The notes under the pieces are model-generated. The model did no database searches. It saw only the letters and a program-made list of their open reading frames with translations, and was not told the DNA's origin. Of a DNA stretch of 64,000 nucleotides, positions 43,801 to 51,769 are shown in pieces (within the stretch, counting starts at the first letter, position 1; the number at the start of each line of letters is the position of its first letter). Origin of the DNA: Pseudolactococcus insecticola (lineage in GTDB: Bacteria > Bacillota > Bacilli > Lactobacillales > Streptococcaceae); the NCBI RefSeq assembly GCF_011170065.1, contig NZ_BLLH01000011.1:24989-88988 (forward strand), given 5' to 3'. A program made the translations under genes and the position numbers.

Positions 43801-45119
43801 GCAATAATTGTTGTTGCATCAATTTTTGATACTTCTAACGGTGCTTGATCGTAAGGCGTATAATCAGTATCTTTTTTAGAAATTTTTTCAATGATACTGT
43901 TAATGTTATTGACAACATCGTCTTTTTTAGAAGCTTCCGCAACTAAGGCGTTAGTTTGCTCAACTGTTGATTTTGCTGTTTCTAGCACATCTGCGGCGTC
44001 CAAAACAATTTTATCATTCTGCGATTGATTAACTTGTTGCTTATTAGTTAAATCGTTTGAAATAACATCATAGATACCATCTAGTGCATTAGCATTAGCA
44101 GATTTATCCGCAATTTTTGCTTGAATAGCTGCTTTTTGAGCTGCAATGCTAGCATTTTCACTATCAAGAAATTTTTGCAAATCGTCTTGATAAGAGCCAT
44201 CGCCATTAGCATCTGTCAGCGTAATTGTTTTGCTAGATTCATTAGCAGTGACCGTTACAGTAAGGTCGCCATAAGTTTGAGATAATCCTGTAGCAGTTGT
44301 TTTAGCATTCATAGAGATACCCATATTAATTTGACTGATAGTCTCTTGTGTGACATCAACTGCGTTGTTAAGTTGTGTTTGAAGTTGAGCTGCAAGTTGA
44401 GCATCAATTTCGTTAAACTTAGCAAGCGCTTCTGCTGCTGTCGATACAGAAACTGTTGTGCTTGGGTTATACGTAGCAACCATTGAGCCTGCTTCAACGT
44501 TAAGCTTGTTTGCATCAGCAGTGATTTTGTTATTATAATCAATAACCAACGCTTGCAAAGCTGCATAATCTTCTTGTGACGAATCCGCTTGTTTAATTTG
44601 ATTGATAGCTGCAGTGACATCAGCCAATGCTTTCGTCATTTGTGCTTGCCACTGATCGAGTTTAGCTTGTGCTTCTTGATAAGTAACAGAAGTATCCATC
44701 GTATCTGACGCACCGATTGTAATCACACCTTTATCAGATGACGAAACATCATCGCCAGAATAACTAGGAGTAAGACCACCAGCAATGGCTTTATCAATAA
44801 TTGCTTGATATTGAGCCTGCAAGTCAGCAACTTGTGCGTTCAAACTATTAACTTCTGATTGAGCAGTTTGAAATCTTGCAAGCGCAGCGTTATAAGCTGT
44901 TTGCTGGTCTGGTAAATTATAAGTATTACCCAAACCGTCGTAAGTAATAGTTGTATCTGCTGCTGCTGTTGGAGTATCAACTGTTAGAGTTGCTACTGCA
45001 GCACCAACAACAACCGCCGCACCACCTAAGGCATAAGCAACTGCTTTTGTACTACCACTTACAGCAACTAACGGTCGAAACTTACTATCAGAAACAGAGC
45101 CTGAAAATCGTTTTTTCAT
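40842..45119 (-). CDS. Giant secreted adhesin-like protein with helical stalk and central lectin-like domain
   Basis: 1425 residues. The long N-terminus with a hydrophobic segment (about 27-53) suits a signal peptide of a large surface protein. Residues 65-530 are Ala/Gln-rich helices (SEVNSLNAQVADLQAQYQAI). A beta-rich module follows (about 560-990; VFMDGAGYQSSVPGVPNTDN), in the place the V-region/GbpC domain has in antigen I/II proteins, though I cannot confirm that family. A segment with about five 30-residue repeats (GSQALELSIKTTLKPLxxVV; 41550-41900) follows, then a Thr-rich linker and a C-terminal domain. No LPXTG. Tra-box promoter P9. Confidence 0.6.
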   Translation of the reverse strand: MKKRFSGSVSDSKFRPLVAVSGSTKAVAYALGGAAVVVGAAVATLTVDTPTAAADTTITYDGLGNTYNLPDQQTAYNAALARFQTAQSEVNSLNAQVADLQAQYQAIIDKAIAGGLTPSYSGDDVSSSDKGVITIGASDTMDTSVTYQEAQAKLDQWQAQMTKALADVTAAINQIKQADSSQEDYAALQALVIDYNNKITADANKLNVEAGSMVATYNPSTTVSVSTAAEALAKFNEIDAQLAAQLQTQLNNAVDVTQETISQINMGISMNAKTTATGLSQTYGDLTVTVTANESSKTITLTDANGDGSYQDDLQKFLDSENASIAAQKAAIQAKIADKSANANALDGIYDVISNDLTNKQQVNQSQNDKIVLDAADVLETAKSTVEQTNALVAEASKKDDVVNNINSIIEKISKKDTDYTPYDQAPLEVSKIDATTIIANSDDSDPQNDALYDLSGDTLAEAQATLDKITAIVANQSSTIAENQAAIDTAYAEVERLKKQLADYQTAYAAYQVAFAKYVKDAAAYAKFYGYAFDADGNETQTGSGTGSGGATADGVTKVADVLGEPTYTVNSASKDTVSAAVSQIIQDTDLNMDQFDGITKTTDFSNIASTATFSSAFYRGTGAGDIEKMLTNTLTGAGGTVWQAEPGFANNVAAQEALAGYRAAEDSDDNIKSPDLVLRTIISASTIINAANAGITNIDVGSVTFPNAIVYTDKDGNIQRADFTTELYVTVPQQTAEYMAMASNYITPALVVQYSIKSYDTDSTTSGEEGLGISVWAMIATDTMVGSDGTTGTTISGSVNVDGNSAGNVSSTGTGKAVGSAGGLLSTLSTSGGLMPGTYGVGGIFSNDQVIAIAVNPIEGLPIIWGSNKNVLIAQSYSDIDAGQSVKLSDGRTYGLVFMDGAGYQSSVPGVPNTDNQIYFTTKVSNNSGTSISNTGFLQLTNTSSPQNSIWYDFIANDTISGQVASIQAGFFGQAYTLAPPMPVLPPELPDVTAAKIELEKFEKFIANIGSADQANYSITYDTATIPTPDTLQTTYTLLTPTNEIEKPPVVTVNPVMAQFSTTPVFTSNIPDIEDFGTVAINVDIKKNLKPLKTVVVEDAGSQALELSIKTTLKPLDRVVTNDYGGQAIQVSKSITLKPLTPLVTDDLGSQALEISKTINLKPVATQAVMDAGSQALSIIEKTNLKPLPVLAAPVTSDSKTSTTSTSTTPTSITDNKTTTSVTLSSNATVSDIVNAVLTKIGEKAIQEANFDKLTDYVKTAITKVPDGVTNVPQYILDNLTLKVTTVDDKTQTIALSMVYPAVATPVSTSTSTPVTATMAAPVKLDLLTNVIIMASNPAKYTGNVSNSLPFIQAEAAVNNAITKTVTNDLTRQSQIDIFNAVYDLVSKGTPVSDVTIVRLSNGTVSVNVTDKPVVSIPVKVGD

Positions 45120-45248
45120 GGAAGTTTCCCACTTTCTTTTGTAATATGTTATCCGAAGTTGTTTTTTCAGTTAGTTACTTTAAGAAATCAGCTATAAACA
45201 ATCACTTAAAGCACAACTTAAAAATTTCAACTTTTAGATTCACTATAC

Positions 45249-45286
45249 AAGATACATTATTAAGAAAAACTTTCCAACCCACTTTT
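45249..45286 (-). promoter_or_regulatory. tra-box promoter P9 (first giant adhesin)
   Basis: Minus strand: AAAAGTGGGTT (45276-45286), 21 bp, -10 TATCTT (45249-45254). The -35 position is TTGGAA. The leader is 130 nt long to ATG 45119. Confidence 0.7.
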
Positions 45287-45396
45287 TTACTGATTTGCTA
45301 CTAATCGTCACTTTTATCAAAAAAAAAACTAGAAGTTTTCTTTCTAATTGCTTTCTTTTAGATTTTTTTCATGAATCAATAGCGGTCTAGCAGTGC

Positions 45397-46485
45397 TTAT
45401 ATCTTAGACAAGACCGATATAAATAACCGTCTTGTTTTCTCTAATTCAGTTCTTTCAAATTTGGTTAAATGCTCATCCTTAAGTTTTGTATTAACTTCCT
45501 GCACTTGAGTTAAAATAAGCGCATATTCTTCTGTAATATCTATGATATTATACGGCTCATTACTAAATTCATCTTGAATTTGAAAATTTGCACGAAAATA
45601 CTCAGGCTGGTTTTTTTTCAAAACTTTTTCAACCCCACCACTAGATTCCTTAACATTTCTTGGTAAATCTAAAGTGAACTTCGAAAAATCAAATCGGTAC
45701 TGATAATCTTTTTTTGTACCAACTTTAGTAACATTGATGAACTCAAAAATTTTATCACCTTTTTCATTTTTTAATTCACTAAGTTCTTCTACCGCTTTAT
45801 CTATAATAGCGTTTCTATTTTTTAGTTTACCAGGTGCGTTTAATTTTAAAATATCTTCTTCGATATACTTGGAAGATTTAATTATCCTGCCAGTAGATCT
45901 AAATTCCGCCAATAAATGGTATAACCTCATCGAATATTTTGATTTTAAGGAATTGTGTATTTTTCTACCGAATTCTAAATACTGTGAATCAGCCCAATTG
46001 ATACTATTAAATAAATCAATGACTCTTTTTTCAGGCACAAGCACATTACCAAAATCATCTAAAACTTCTCTTTGATAGATTTCTTCGGATATTTTCACTT
46101 CAATGAATTTCTCCTGAGAATCTTTTGCTAAAGTTGCAAATAAAGGAATCCGTTTATCTAGCTTAGGAACTAAATAATGAACATTTCGTAAGTTATCTAA
46201 AAAGCCATCAATAGATTTTTTAAATTTAGCATCGACTCTTGCATATTTACTGCCATTTCTTTTCTGTATATTACCTGCTAAAAAAGCAATCTCGTCAAAA
46301 TAAAATCTACTAACCGTTTCATTTTTTTCGCTCGTAAAAAAACTATCTCTCAGTTCTCCCAATATTGAATAGGTAATCCTTTCGCCATTAGCATCCAAAT
46401 CGCCAAAATCAAAAATTGCAGGCATTTGTTTGTCATATTTGATGACTTTTTGAAATCTTTCTCCTTTTTTTTCTTCAAAAATCAT
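45397..46485 (-). CDS. repB: Second Rep_3-like replication initiator, shortened
   Basis: 362 residues from ATG 46485, matching the start of the upstream copy and preceded by GGAAAAAGGA. The frame stays open to 46569, but those 28 residues are unlike any Rep start. The N-terminal winged-helix (QMPAIFDFGDLDANGERITYSILGELRDSFF) and second WH region (SKYSMRLYHLLAEFRSTG) are nearly identical to the first Rep. About 70 residues present near the C-terminus of the first (IDFMVVMNKFNLVFSDPI...) are missing here. Whether it initiates, regulates or titrates iterons is unknown. Confidence 0.75.
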   Translation of the reverse strand: MIFEEKKGERFQKVIKYDKQMPAIFDFGDLDANGERITYSILGELRDSFFTSEKNETVSRFYFDEIAFLAGNIQKRNGSKYARVDAKFKKSIDGFLDNLRNVHYLVPKLDKRIPLFATLAKDSQEKFIEVKISEEIYQREVLDDFGNVLVPEKRVIDLFNSINWADSQYLEFGRKIHNSLKSKYSMRLYHLLAEFRSTGRIIKSSKYIEEDILKLNAPGKLKNRNAIIDKAVEELSELKNEKGDKIFEFINVTKVGTKKDYQYRFDFSKFTLDLPRNVKESSGGVEKVLKKNQPEYFRANFQIQDEFSNEPYNIIDITEEYALILTQVQEVNTKLKDEHLTKFERTELEKTRRLFISVLSKI

Positions 46486-46565
46486 ATATTTTTTTCCTTT
46501 TTCCTTTCGATATTTTCTATTTAGCCATGAAGCACACGAAGATGAAGTAGAGGATATTGCAGCAG

Positions 46566-47957
46566 TCAATAAGTTCCAAACAACTCTGACATAAGAAACT
46601 CTCTTGTTTTCTCTAATTCAGATTTTTCAAAAGTTGTTAAGGAAACATCATTTAGTCTTATACTAACTTCCTTTATCTGATTTAAAATAAGCGCATTTTC
46701 TTCTGTAATATCTATAACCTTGTGCGTGTCGTTTCGTAACTCATTAACTTTCTTTTGAGTTTCAGAATTCGCAAGAAAATATTCAGCATTATATTTTTGC
46801 AAATCCTGAAAAGTTTTTATTTTTTGAACATCACGCCAGTTTTTCAATATATTAACAGCGTATCCAAAACCTTTATTTGCGACACCAGTTTTTTCAAGCG
46901 CTTCAACGATGACGTCTGCATCCATTACCTCTAAAAATCGTTTTAAGGTAGATTGATTAGCTTTAGTATTAGCAGGATTAATTTTAGTTATAGGATCAGA
47001 AAACACTAAATTAAATTTATTCATGACAACCATGAAATCAATTTTTTGTTGATTTTTTTTCATAACTTTTTCAAGCTGACCACCAGATTCCTTAACATTT
47101 CTTGGTAAATCTAAAGTGAACTTTGAAAAATCAAATCGGTATTGATAATCTTTTTTTGTACCAACTTTAGTAACATTGATGAACTCAAAAATTTTATCAC
47201 CTTTTTCATTTTTTAATTCACTAAGTTCTGCTACTGCGTTATCTATAATAGCATTTCTTTTTTTTCGTTTAGCAGGCGTGTTCAATTTTAAAATATCTTC
47301 TTCAATGTACTTAGAAGGTTTAATTATCCAGCCAGTAGATCTAAATTCCGCTAATAAATGATATAACCTCATCGAATACTTTGATTTTAAGGAATTATGT
47401 ATTTTTCTGCCAAATTCTAAATACTGCGTATCTGCCCAATTGATACTATTAAATAAATCAATGACTCTTTTTTCAGGCACAAGCACATTACCAAAATCAT
47501 CTAAAACTTCTCTTTGATAGATTTCTTCGGATATTTTCACTTCAATGAATTTCTCCTGAGAATCTTTTGCTAAAGTCGCAAATAAAGGAATCCGTTTATA
47601 GCTATTCGGTATAACCTCTTTATTTTTATCCAACTTAGGGACCAAATAATAAACAGCTTGTAAATTATCTAAAAATCCATCTATAGATTTTTTGAATTTT
47701 TGATCAAGATTACCATATTCAATACCATTTCTTTTCTGTATATTACCTGCCAATAATGCGATTTCGTTAAAATAGAATCTACTAAACGTTTCAGCTTTTT
47801 CATTCGTATAAAATCTGTCTCGAAGTTCACCTAAAATTGAATAAGTAATTTTTTCTTCGCTAGCGGTCAAATCGCCAAAATCAAAAATTGCAGGCATTTG
47901 TCTTTCGTATTTAATAACTTCTTGTAATTTTTTTCGCTCTTTTTCTTGAAACATCAT
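46566..47957 (-). CDS. repB: Rep_3-like iteron-binding replication initiator
   Basis: 463 residues. Two winged-helix domains are expected for this family: about 20-140 (YSILGELRDRFYTNEKAETFSRFYF) and 190-300 (KSKYSMRLYHLLAEFRSTGW ... NVTKVGTKKDYQYRFDF). Initiators of this type bind iterons and open the AT-rich region of theta plasmids. The gene lies about 230 bp downstream of the origin (48230-48450) and is transcribed away from it. ATG 47957 has AAAGGAAAAA upstream. Length is above the usual 380-400 because of the C-terminal extension. Confidence 0.85.
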   Translation of the reverse strand: MMFQEKERKKLQEVIKYERQMPAIFDFGDLTASEEKITYSILGELRDRFYTNEKAETFSRFYFNEIALLAGNIQKRNGIEYGNLDQKFKKSIDGFLDNLQAVYYLVPKLDKNKEVIPNSYKRIPLFATLAKDSQEKFIEVKISEEIYQREVLDDFGNVLVPEKRVIDLFNSINWADTQYLEFGRKIHNSLKSKYSMRLYHLLAEFRSTGWIIKPSKYIEEDILKLNTPAKRKKRNAIIDNAVAELSELKNEKGDKIFEFINVTKVGTKKDYQYRFDFSKFTLDLPRNVKESGGQLEKVMKKNQQKIDFMVVMNKFNLVFSDPITKINPANTKANQSTLKRFLEVMDADVIVEALEKTGVANKGFGYAVNILKNWRDVQKIKTFQDLQKYNAEYFLANSETQKKVNELRNDTHKVIDITEENALILNQIKEVSIRLNDVSLTTFEKSELEKTREFLMSELFGTY

Positions 47958-47992
47958 ATATTTTTTCCTTTCAATATTTCTCTGATGAATCT

Positions 47993-47998
47993 ATTATA
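47993..47998 (-). promoter_or_regulatory. -10 box of the rep operon
   Basis: TGTGCTATAAT on the minus strand, 36 bp upstream of ATG 47957. No clear -35. Both rep genes follow. Confidence 0.5.
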
Positions 47999-48232
47999 GC
48001 ACATTTTACACATCCATCACGCTCTTTACTCACTTACTAGGTTTTTCTAAAAATTAAAATAAAAAATCACCTGCAAACCCTTTATCTTCAAGGGTTTACA
48101 GACTTTTCAAAATTAAAATATCAAAAAGTAGCTAAAAGTAGGTTGATTTTTTCCTTTTTTTATTAGTTCCATAAATCTGTAAAAAAGAATGTTTTTTTGC
48201 CCAAAAGCAACCATTTTCTTGACTTTTCTGAG

Positions 48233-48446
48233 TTATCCACAGAATTTTACAGACTTACGGGTACTGTTACAGACATTCGGAACTTCGTTACAGACATTCG
48301 GAACTTCGTTACAGACATTCGGAACTTCGTTACAGACATTCGGAACTTCATCACCCTCTAACCCCAGTGATACCAGCCATCCCCAGCGCTCTATAACTAT
48401 ATATAACTAAAGATATAACTTAGATATAACTCTTTTATAACTTTAT
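48233..48446. other. Origin of replication: DnaA box, iterons, AT-rich region
   Basis: The consensus DnaA box TTATCCACA is at 48233-48241. It is followed by one degenerate and four perfect 21-bp direct repeats beginning TTACAGACATTCGGAACTTC (starts 48267, 48288, 48309, 48330). An AT-rich stretch with repeated AGATATAACT units (48392-48446) is the probable unwinding element. This order (DnaA box, iterons, AT-rich) next to a Rep_3 gene is the standard theta-origin layout. Confidence 0.85.
48267..48350. repeat. Four perfect 21-bp iterons
   Basis: Period of exactly 21 bp (two helical turns), so Rep proteins would bind on the same face. A weaker unit precedes them at 48246 (TTACAGACTTACGGG). Rep binding is inferred. 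Confidence 0.9.
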
Positions 48447-48450
48447 CTAA

Positions 48451-48750
48451 AACAAAGTCGATTTTTTTCAAAAATCAATTTTGAATTTTAGAAATTTTCG
48501 GAGGGGAATTTTTTCCTTTTTTTCATTTCTGATTTCTGTCACTTCTTTCTTCATTACCAAAAGCCAATAGAAAAATCAGTGAATCAAAACAAGTTTTCTA
48601 TGAACCAACGAAGAACATTAATTTGCGCAGGCACAAAGCACAGGACAAAATTTGTAGGCCAACTACCATTCACGCGCATCATGCTCAAGCATTTCACCAC
48701 TCATTCCAAAAAAAATTGTAGCACTATTTTTTTGTGGCTTGCAATATGTC
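48451..48750. other. Gene-poor stretch right of the origin
   Basis: About 300 bp of AT-rich DNA between the origin and the 48828 promoter. A 81-codon open frame (48579-48824) lacks a ribosome site and has biased, low-complexity composition, so I do not call it a gene. No repeats seen. Confidence 0.4.
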
Positions 48751-48763
48751 AAAAAATTGACAA

Positions 48764-48793
48764 CCTTAGCTCTTCCGTAGTAGTATTAAACTA
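48764..48793 (+). promoter_or_regulatory. Promoter of the 48828 gene
   Basis: TTGACA at about 48758-48763, an 18-bp spacer and TAGTAT (or TATTAA 3 bp later) precede the ATG at 48828 by about 45 bp. Spacing is acceptable, the -10 is weak. Confidence 0.45.
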
Positions 48794-48827
48794 TGAGCTG
48801 AAAAAAAAGCAAAGGAAAAACTGACAA

Positions 48828-49256
48828 ATGGACTTTAACAAAAATTTTGACGACCTGCATAAAGATCATTTCGCACCAACAATCTGGAAAAAAGAAATCC
48901 CTATCAGAAGCACTGTCGAATATATAAGTGACAGGAATGGACAAAGCACATCTTCCAAAAAGTTTGGAAACGCATATAAGCATATTTTCTACATAGCAGA
49001 CCACATGCAGAATCAAAGCAGCGCATTCACGGGAAATTTTCTAAAAGAAAAAATGGGATCTGCAAAACATATTGACATTTGCCTATTGCGAGACGCAGCA
49101 TTAGGAAACGTTATCGGATATGGTATGCTATTAGAATACGCTACTAAATTTGATACATTCAGATATGCTGTAAGCTATGCTGATAAAGACGACGCTGCAA
49201 GTAATAAGATTGACGAAGAGCTTAAAAAAATGCTTGACTCAGCAATTAATAGGTGA
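48828..49256 (+). CDS. Hypothetical protein beside the origin
   Basis: 142 residues, soluble, no signal or membrane segment. Begins MDFNKNFDDLHKDHFAPTIW and ends with a charged helix (KIDEELKKMLDSAINR). Not recognised. The last 16 codons plus 90 bp of downstream sequence recur at 55305-55402 next to an IS fragment, so a second copy once existed there. Its position between the origin and the partition block suggests a plasmid maintenance role, but nothing in the sequence shows one. Confidence 0.6.
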   Translation: MDFNKNFDDLHKDHFAPTIWKKEIPIRSTVEYISDRNGQSTSSKKFGNAYKHIFYIADHMQNQSSAFTGNFLKEKMGSAKHIDICLLRDAALGNVIGYGMLLEYATKFDTFRYAVSYADKDDAASNKIDEELKKMLDSAINR

Positions 49257-49385
49257 AAGTGTCTAGGACTTTTGTACATTTTCATGTAGAATAACTTTCA
49301 GATAGCTACTTGCAATAATTCCAGAAGTACGAAAAATAGGGGGGGTGTTTGGAAAACTATTATCAAGCAGCTTAATAGCCGCTTT

Positions 49386-50678
49386 CTAGTACCTTTGTTT
49401 TGCAATTACATTTACCCTAGAAGTCATTGCCTTAGCTAAGTATTGAACAAATCCAGTTTCAGCATTGCCAAGCCCTCTGTATCTTTCAAACGTAATTTCA
49501 AGCGCTTCTTTATAGACAAGCTCAAGCTCAAGAAAACTATCCCAATTTCTTCCTGACTTTATTCTAGATGTCTTATACTCACTAAAATCTAGTATTGCCA
49601 AAGACTCGTTTAAAGCATCAGAAAGAATGTCAAAAATTTTCAAACTTGATAAAATACCATCTTGCAGGCTTGCCAATAAAATTTGTTTGACTTCTGGAAT
49701 CTCAAAATCAATTTTTTTAGCTATCTCTTTTTTATTATCATCATCATCTTTTTTTGAAGAACTTTTTTGAGTAATATTTGAATTTCTTTGGTTATTGCTA
49801 TTGTCATTTTGAAAAGTTGCTGAGTTATTCACTTTGCTAAGATCACTATTATCAATTTGATTAATAGGATTAGTCAATTTGATAATTTCGATATTGTCAA
49901 TTTGACTAGATGGATTTGTCAATCTGATTTCTCCATCAATAGTAGCTGATTCAAACGTATTCTCTAGTGTCTCTATGATATTTTGTTTTGCTACTGCTAT
50001 GTCTTCTTTAACAGTAATGTCACTATCTTTCAAAATCAAATCAATTTGCTTTATCAAATCATCTTTTTGTTTTTTCGAGGACGTTTTTAAATCAGTTAAT
50101 CTTGATTCACATTCATTTTTAGTTAGTGAAACATTTTTTTTGAGGGATGAAATTTCTCTGTAATGAGTTAGCTGTTCATATTTATCGTCTTTTGATTTGA
50201 ATATGTCATCAAGGTACCAGCGAACCTCTTGCATTACCACATCACGTAATTTGATTGGTATTTGTTCATCACAGTATTCATCAAATTTGTTAAAATTGAT
50301 TGTGTACCAAATGGTTCTGTCAGCTCCAAATTTATTGAAATTTCCAGTAATAAGTATTCCTTTTTGTACGAGACGTTTTACCATACGTAAAAATGTTGAC
50401 TCTGAAAAGAATGGGAAATCTTGTAGCCATGACTGCATGCCCGACGAGCTGCTAGCACGAACGGTTTTGAAAACATACATTCTTTGTTCGTCTTCTCTCC
50501 AACCGAGTACTGTTTTGCCAGTGTCTTTTTGAGTTTTAAGTTTAGATTGGATCCAGTAATTTAGCCTGTGTAAGAAAACAAGTTCATCGAGAGTGAAGAC
50601 TAAAGCAAGATAATTAGTATCAATAATTACAAACTCATTTGACTGGTTTAAAATTTCACTGCCTTTCAAGGTTAACAC
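49386..50678 (-). CDS. Winged-helix replication-organiser-like protein (DnaD/phage-type N-terminus)
   Basis: 430 residues. The N-terminal 140 residues contain the pattern common to phage and plasmid replisome-organiser proteins: LDELVFLHRLNYWIQSK, a tryptophan-bearing strand, SWLQDFPFFSESTFLRMVKRLVQKGILITGNFNKFGADRTIWYTIN (a winged helix plus wing). Residues 150-320 are a charged linker with repeated LTNPxxQIDN. The C-terminal part (FLELELVYKEALEITFERYRGLGN) is helical. AAGGAGG precedes the ATG. It could load helicase or regulate copy number. Upstream DNA carries a 17-bp inverted repeat (50817-50867). Confidence 0.55.
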   Translation of the reverse strand: MLTLKGSEILNQSNEFVIIDTNYLALVFTLDELVFLHRLNYWIQSKLKTQKDTGKTVLGWREDEQRMYVFKTVRASSSSGMQSWLQDFPFFSESTFLRMVKRLVQKGILITGNFNKFGADRTIWYTINFNKFDEYCDEQIPIKLRDVVMQEVRWYLDDIFKSKDDKYEQLTHYREISSLKKNVSLTKNECESRLTDLKTSSKKQKDDLIKQIDLILKDSDITVKEDIAVAKQNIIETLENTFESATIDGEIRLTNPSSQIDNIEIIKLTNPINQIDNSDLSKVNNSATFQNDNSNNQRNSNITQKSSSKKDDDDNKKEIAKKIDFEIPEVKQILLASLQDGILSSLKIFDILSDALNESLAILDFSEYKTSRIKSGRNWDSFLELELVYKEALEITFERYRGLGNAETGFVQYLAKAMTSRVNVIAKQRY

Positions 50679-50739
50679 CTCCTTTCATCAAATTCTATAT
50701 ATTCAATATAACACACACATTGTCACGTTACAAACAGAA

Positions 50740-51040
50740 AAATAATAAAGGTAGTAGATAAAAAACTTATTACCTAATTTAAGGTAGTCAATAAAAAAAT
50801 TTTTTTGAATAAAAAAAATATTTAAAGTAGTTCTTAACTATAGTAATTAGGAACTACTTTAAATATTATTTACATTAACTACCGACAAAAATAGCGGTAT
50901 AACGGCAATAAAAGAAAAAATAATATAATAAAGATTGTAATTAAATATATTTGTTTGTACATAAAGTAGTTTTAGTAGTTATCAACTACCTTATATAATT
51001 ATATTTATGTTCTACCTTAATGTAGATTAAATGATAAAAA
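50740..51040. repeat. GTAGTT/AACTAC repeat cluster beside parB (possible second centromere)
   Basis: No gene in this 430-bp interval (50679-51107). It holds at least eight GTAGT/ACTAC motifs in both orientations. The clearest is an inverted repeat with 17-bp arms ending in AAAGTAGTTC/GAACTACTTT (50817-50833 and 50851-50867). The same core makes up the 116-bp array at 54650-55286, so both may bind the ParB protein. Confidence 0.55.
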
Positions 51041-51060
51041 AAAACTACCGTAAGGTAGTT
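51041..51060 (-). terminator. parAB terminator
   Basis: Minus strand AACTACC-TTAC-GGTAGTT followed by T9, 48 bp after the parB stop. The stem is built from the same AACTAC motif as the repeat cluster. Confidence 0.75.
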
Positions 51061-51107
51061 CTTGGATTGTTAATATAAGTTGAGCTGAGCTGGCAATGCC
51101 AAAGAAT

Positions 51108-51749
51108 TCATTCCAAAAGATTCCAGTCAGACTTTAAATTTGTATATGTTTCTTTTTCAATTTGTTCGGCCGTCTTAATTACATTTCCAGCTTCGTCTAC
51201 TACTTCCGTCGTTGGATGTAAATTTCGATATATTTCCAAATCGTTTATGACGAAATTAAAAAGCTGTTCTCTATCTTCCATGTTATAATTTTGGACAATC
51301 AATCTAGTGATAGCTGTCATCATAATTTCATTTTTACTTTGACCTGCTAATATTGTTGAAGAAGCATATTTTAAAATAGAGTTCAATAGAGCCGAAATTT
51401 TTAATGGCGTACTTGATTTTAAAGTTTGATCGTAATATGAAATGGGTCTACCTTGAACCCCCTTATTTATTCCAGTTGAGGAATATTGTTTCTTGCTAAT
51501 GGTATTATTAGTTGCTGAAATCACTGGGTTTACTTTTGAAGCTGAATCTTCAGACTCTCGAATAGGTGATTTTTCTGCAATTTGTTGGGTAGATGGAGTT
51601 CTTTTAATTGAATTTGCTTTTGAGATTTCTTTGTCAGATATTTTTCTTGGTTGCTGTTTTTTAACTTTTTTTTCGGGATCCTCAACATCGTGTGGAAGAG
51701 GATTTTTCCTAGAAGTATCAAACAAAAATGATGATTGTAAACCTGCCAT
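51108..51749 (-). CDS. parB: Putative partition adaptor (ParB-like position)
   Basis: 213 residues, 20 bp after parA. Basic disordered N-terminus (EDPEKKVKKQQPRKISDKE), then a helical C-terminal half (LKISALLNSILKYASSTILAGQS ... RLIVQNYNMEDREQLFNFVI). No canonical ParB HTH or NTPase is visible. The basic tail could stimulate ParA ATPase, and the C-terminal part may bind the AACTAC repeats. Assigned from position in the operon, not sequence similarity. Confidence 0.6.
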   Translation of the reverse strand: MAGLQSSFLFDTSRKNPLPHDVEDPEKKVKKQQPRKISDKEISKANSIKRTPSTQQIAEKSPIRESEDSASKVNPVISATNNTISKKQYSSTGINKGVQGRPISYYDQTLKSSTPLKISALLNSILKYASSTILAGQSKNEIMMTAITRLIVQNYNMEDREQLFNFVINDLEIYRNLHPTTEVVDEAGNVIKTAEQIEKETYTNLKSDWNLLE

Positions 51750-51769
51750 TTTTTGTTATCCTCTCTTTC

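Noticed and set aside
48189..48410. 73-codon ORF across the iterons (FGTSLQTFGTS repeat protein)
   Set aside because: The repeat peptide is produced by the 21-bp iterons (7 codons). No ribosome site, and the DnaA box and AT-rich layout explain the sequence.
48579..48824. 81-codon ORF before the 48828 gene
   Set aside because: No ribosome site, Lys/Cys-rich atypical composition, and it covers the promoter of the downstream gene.
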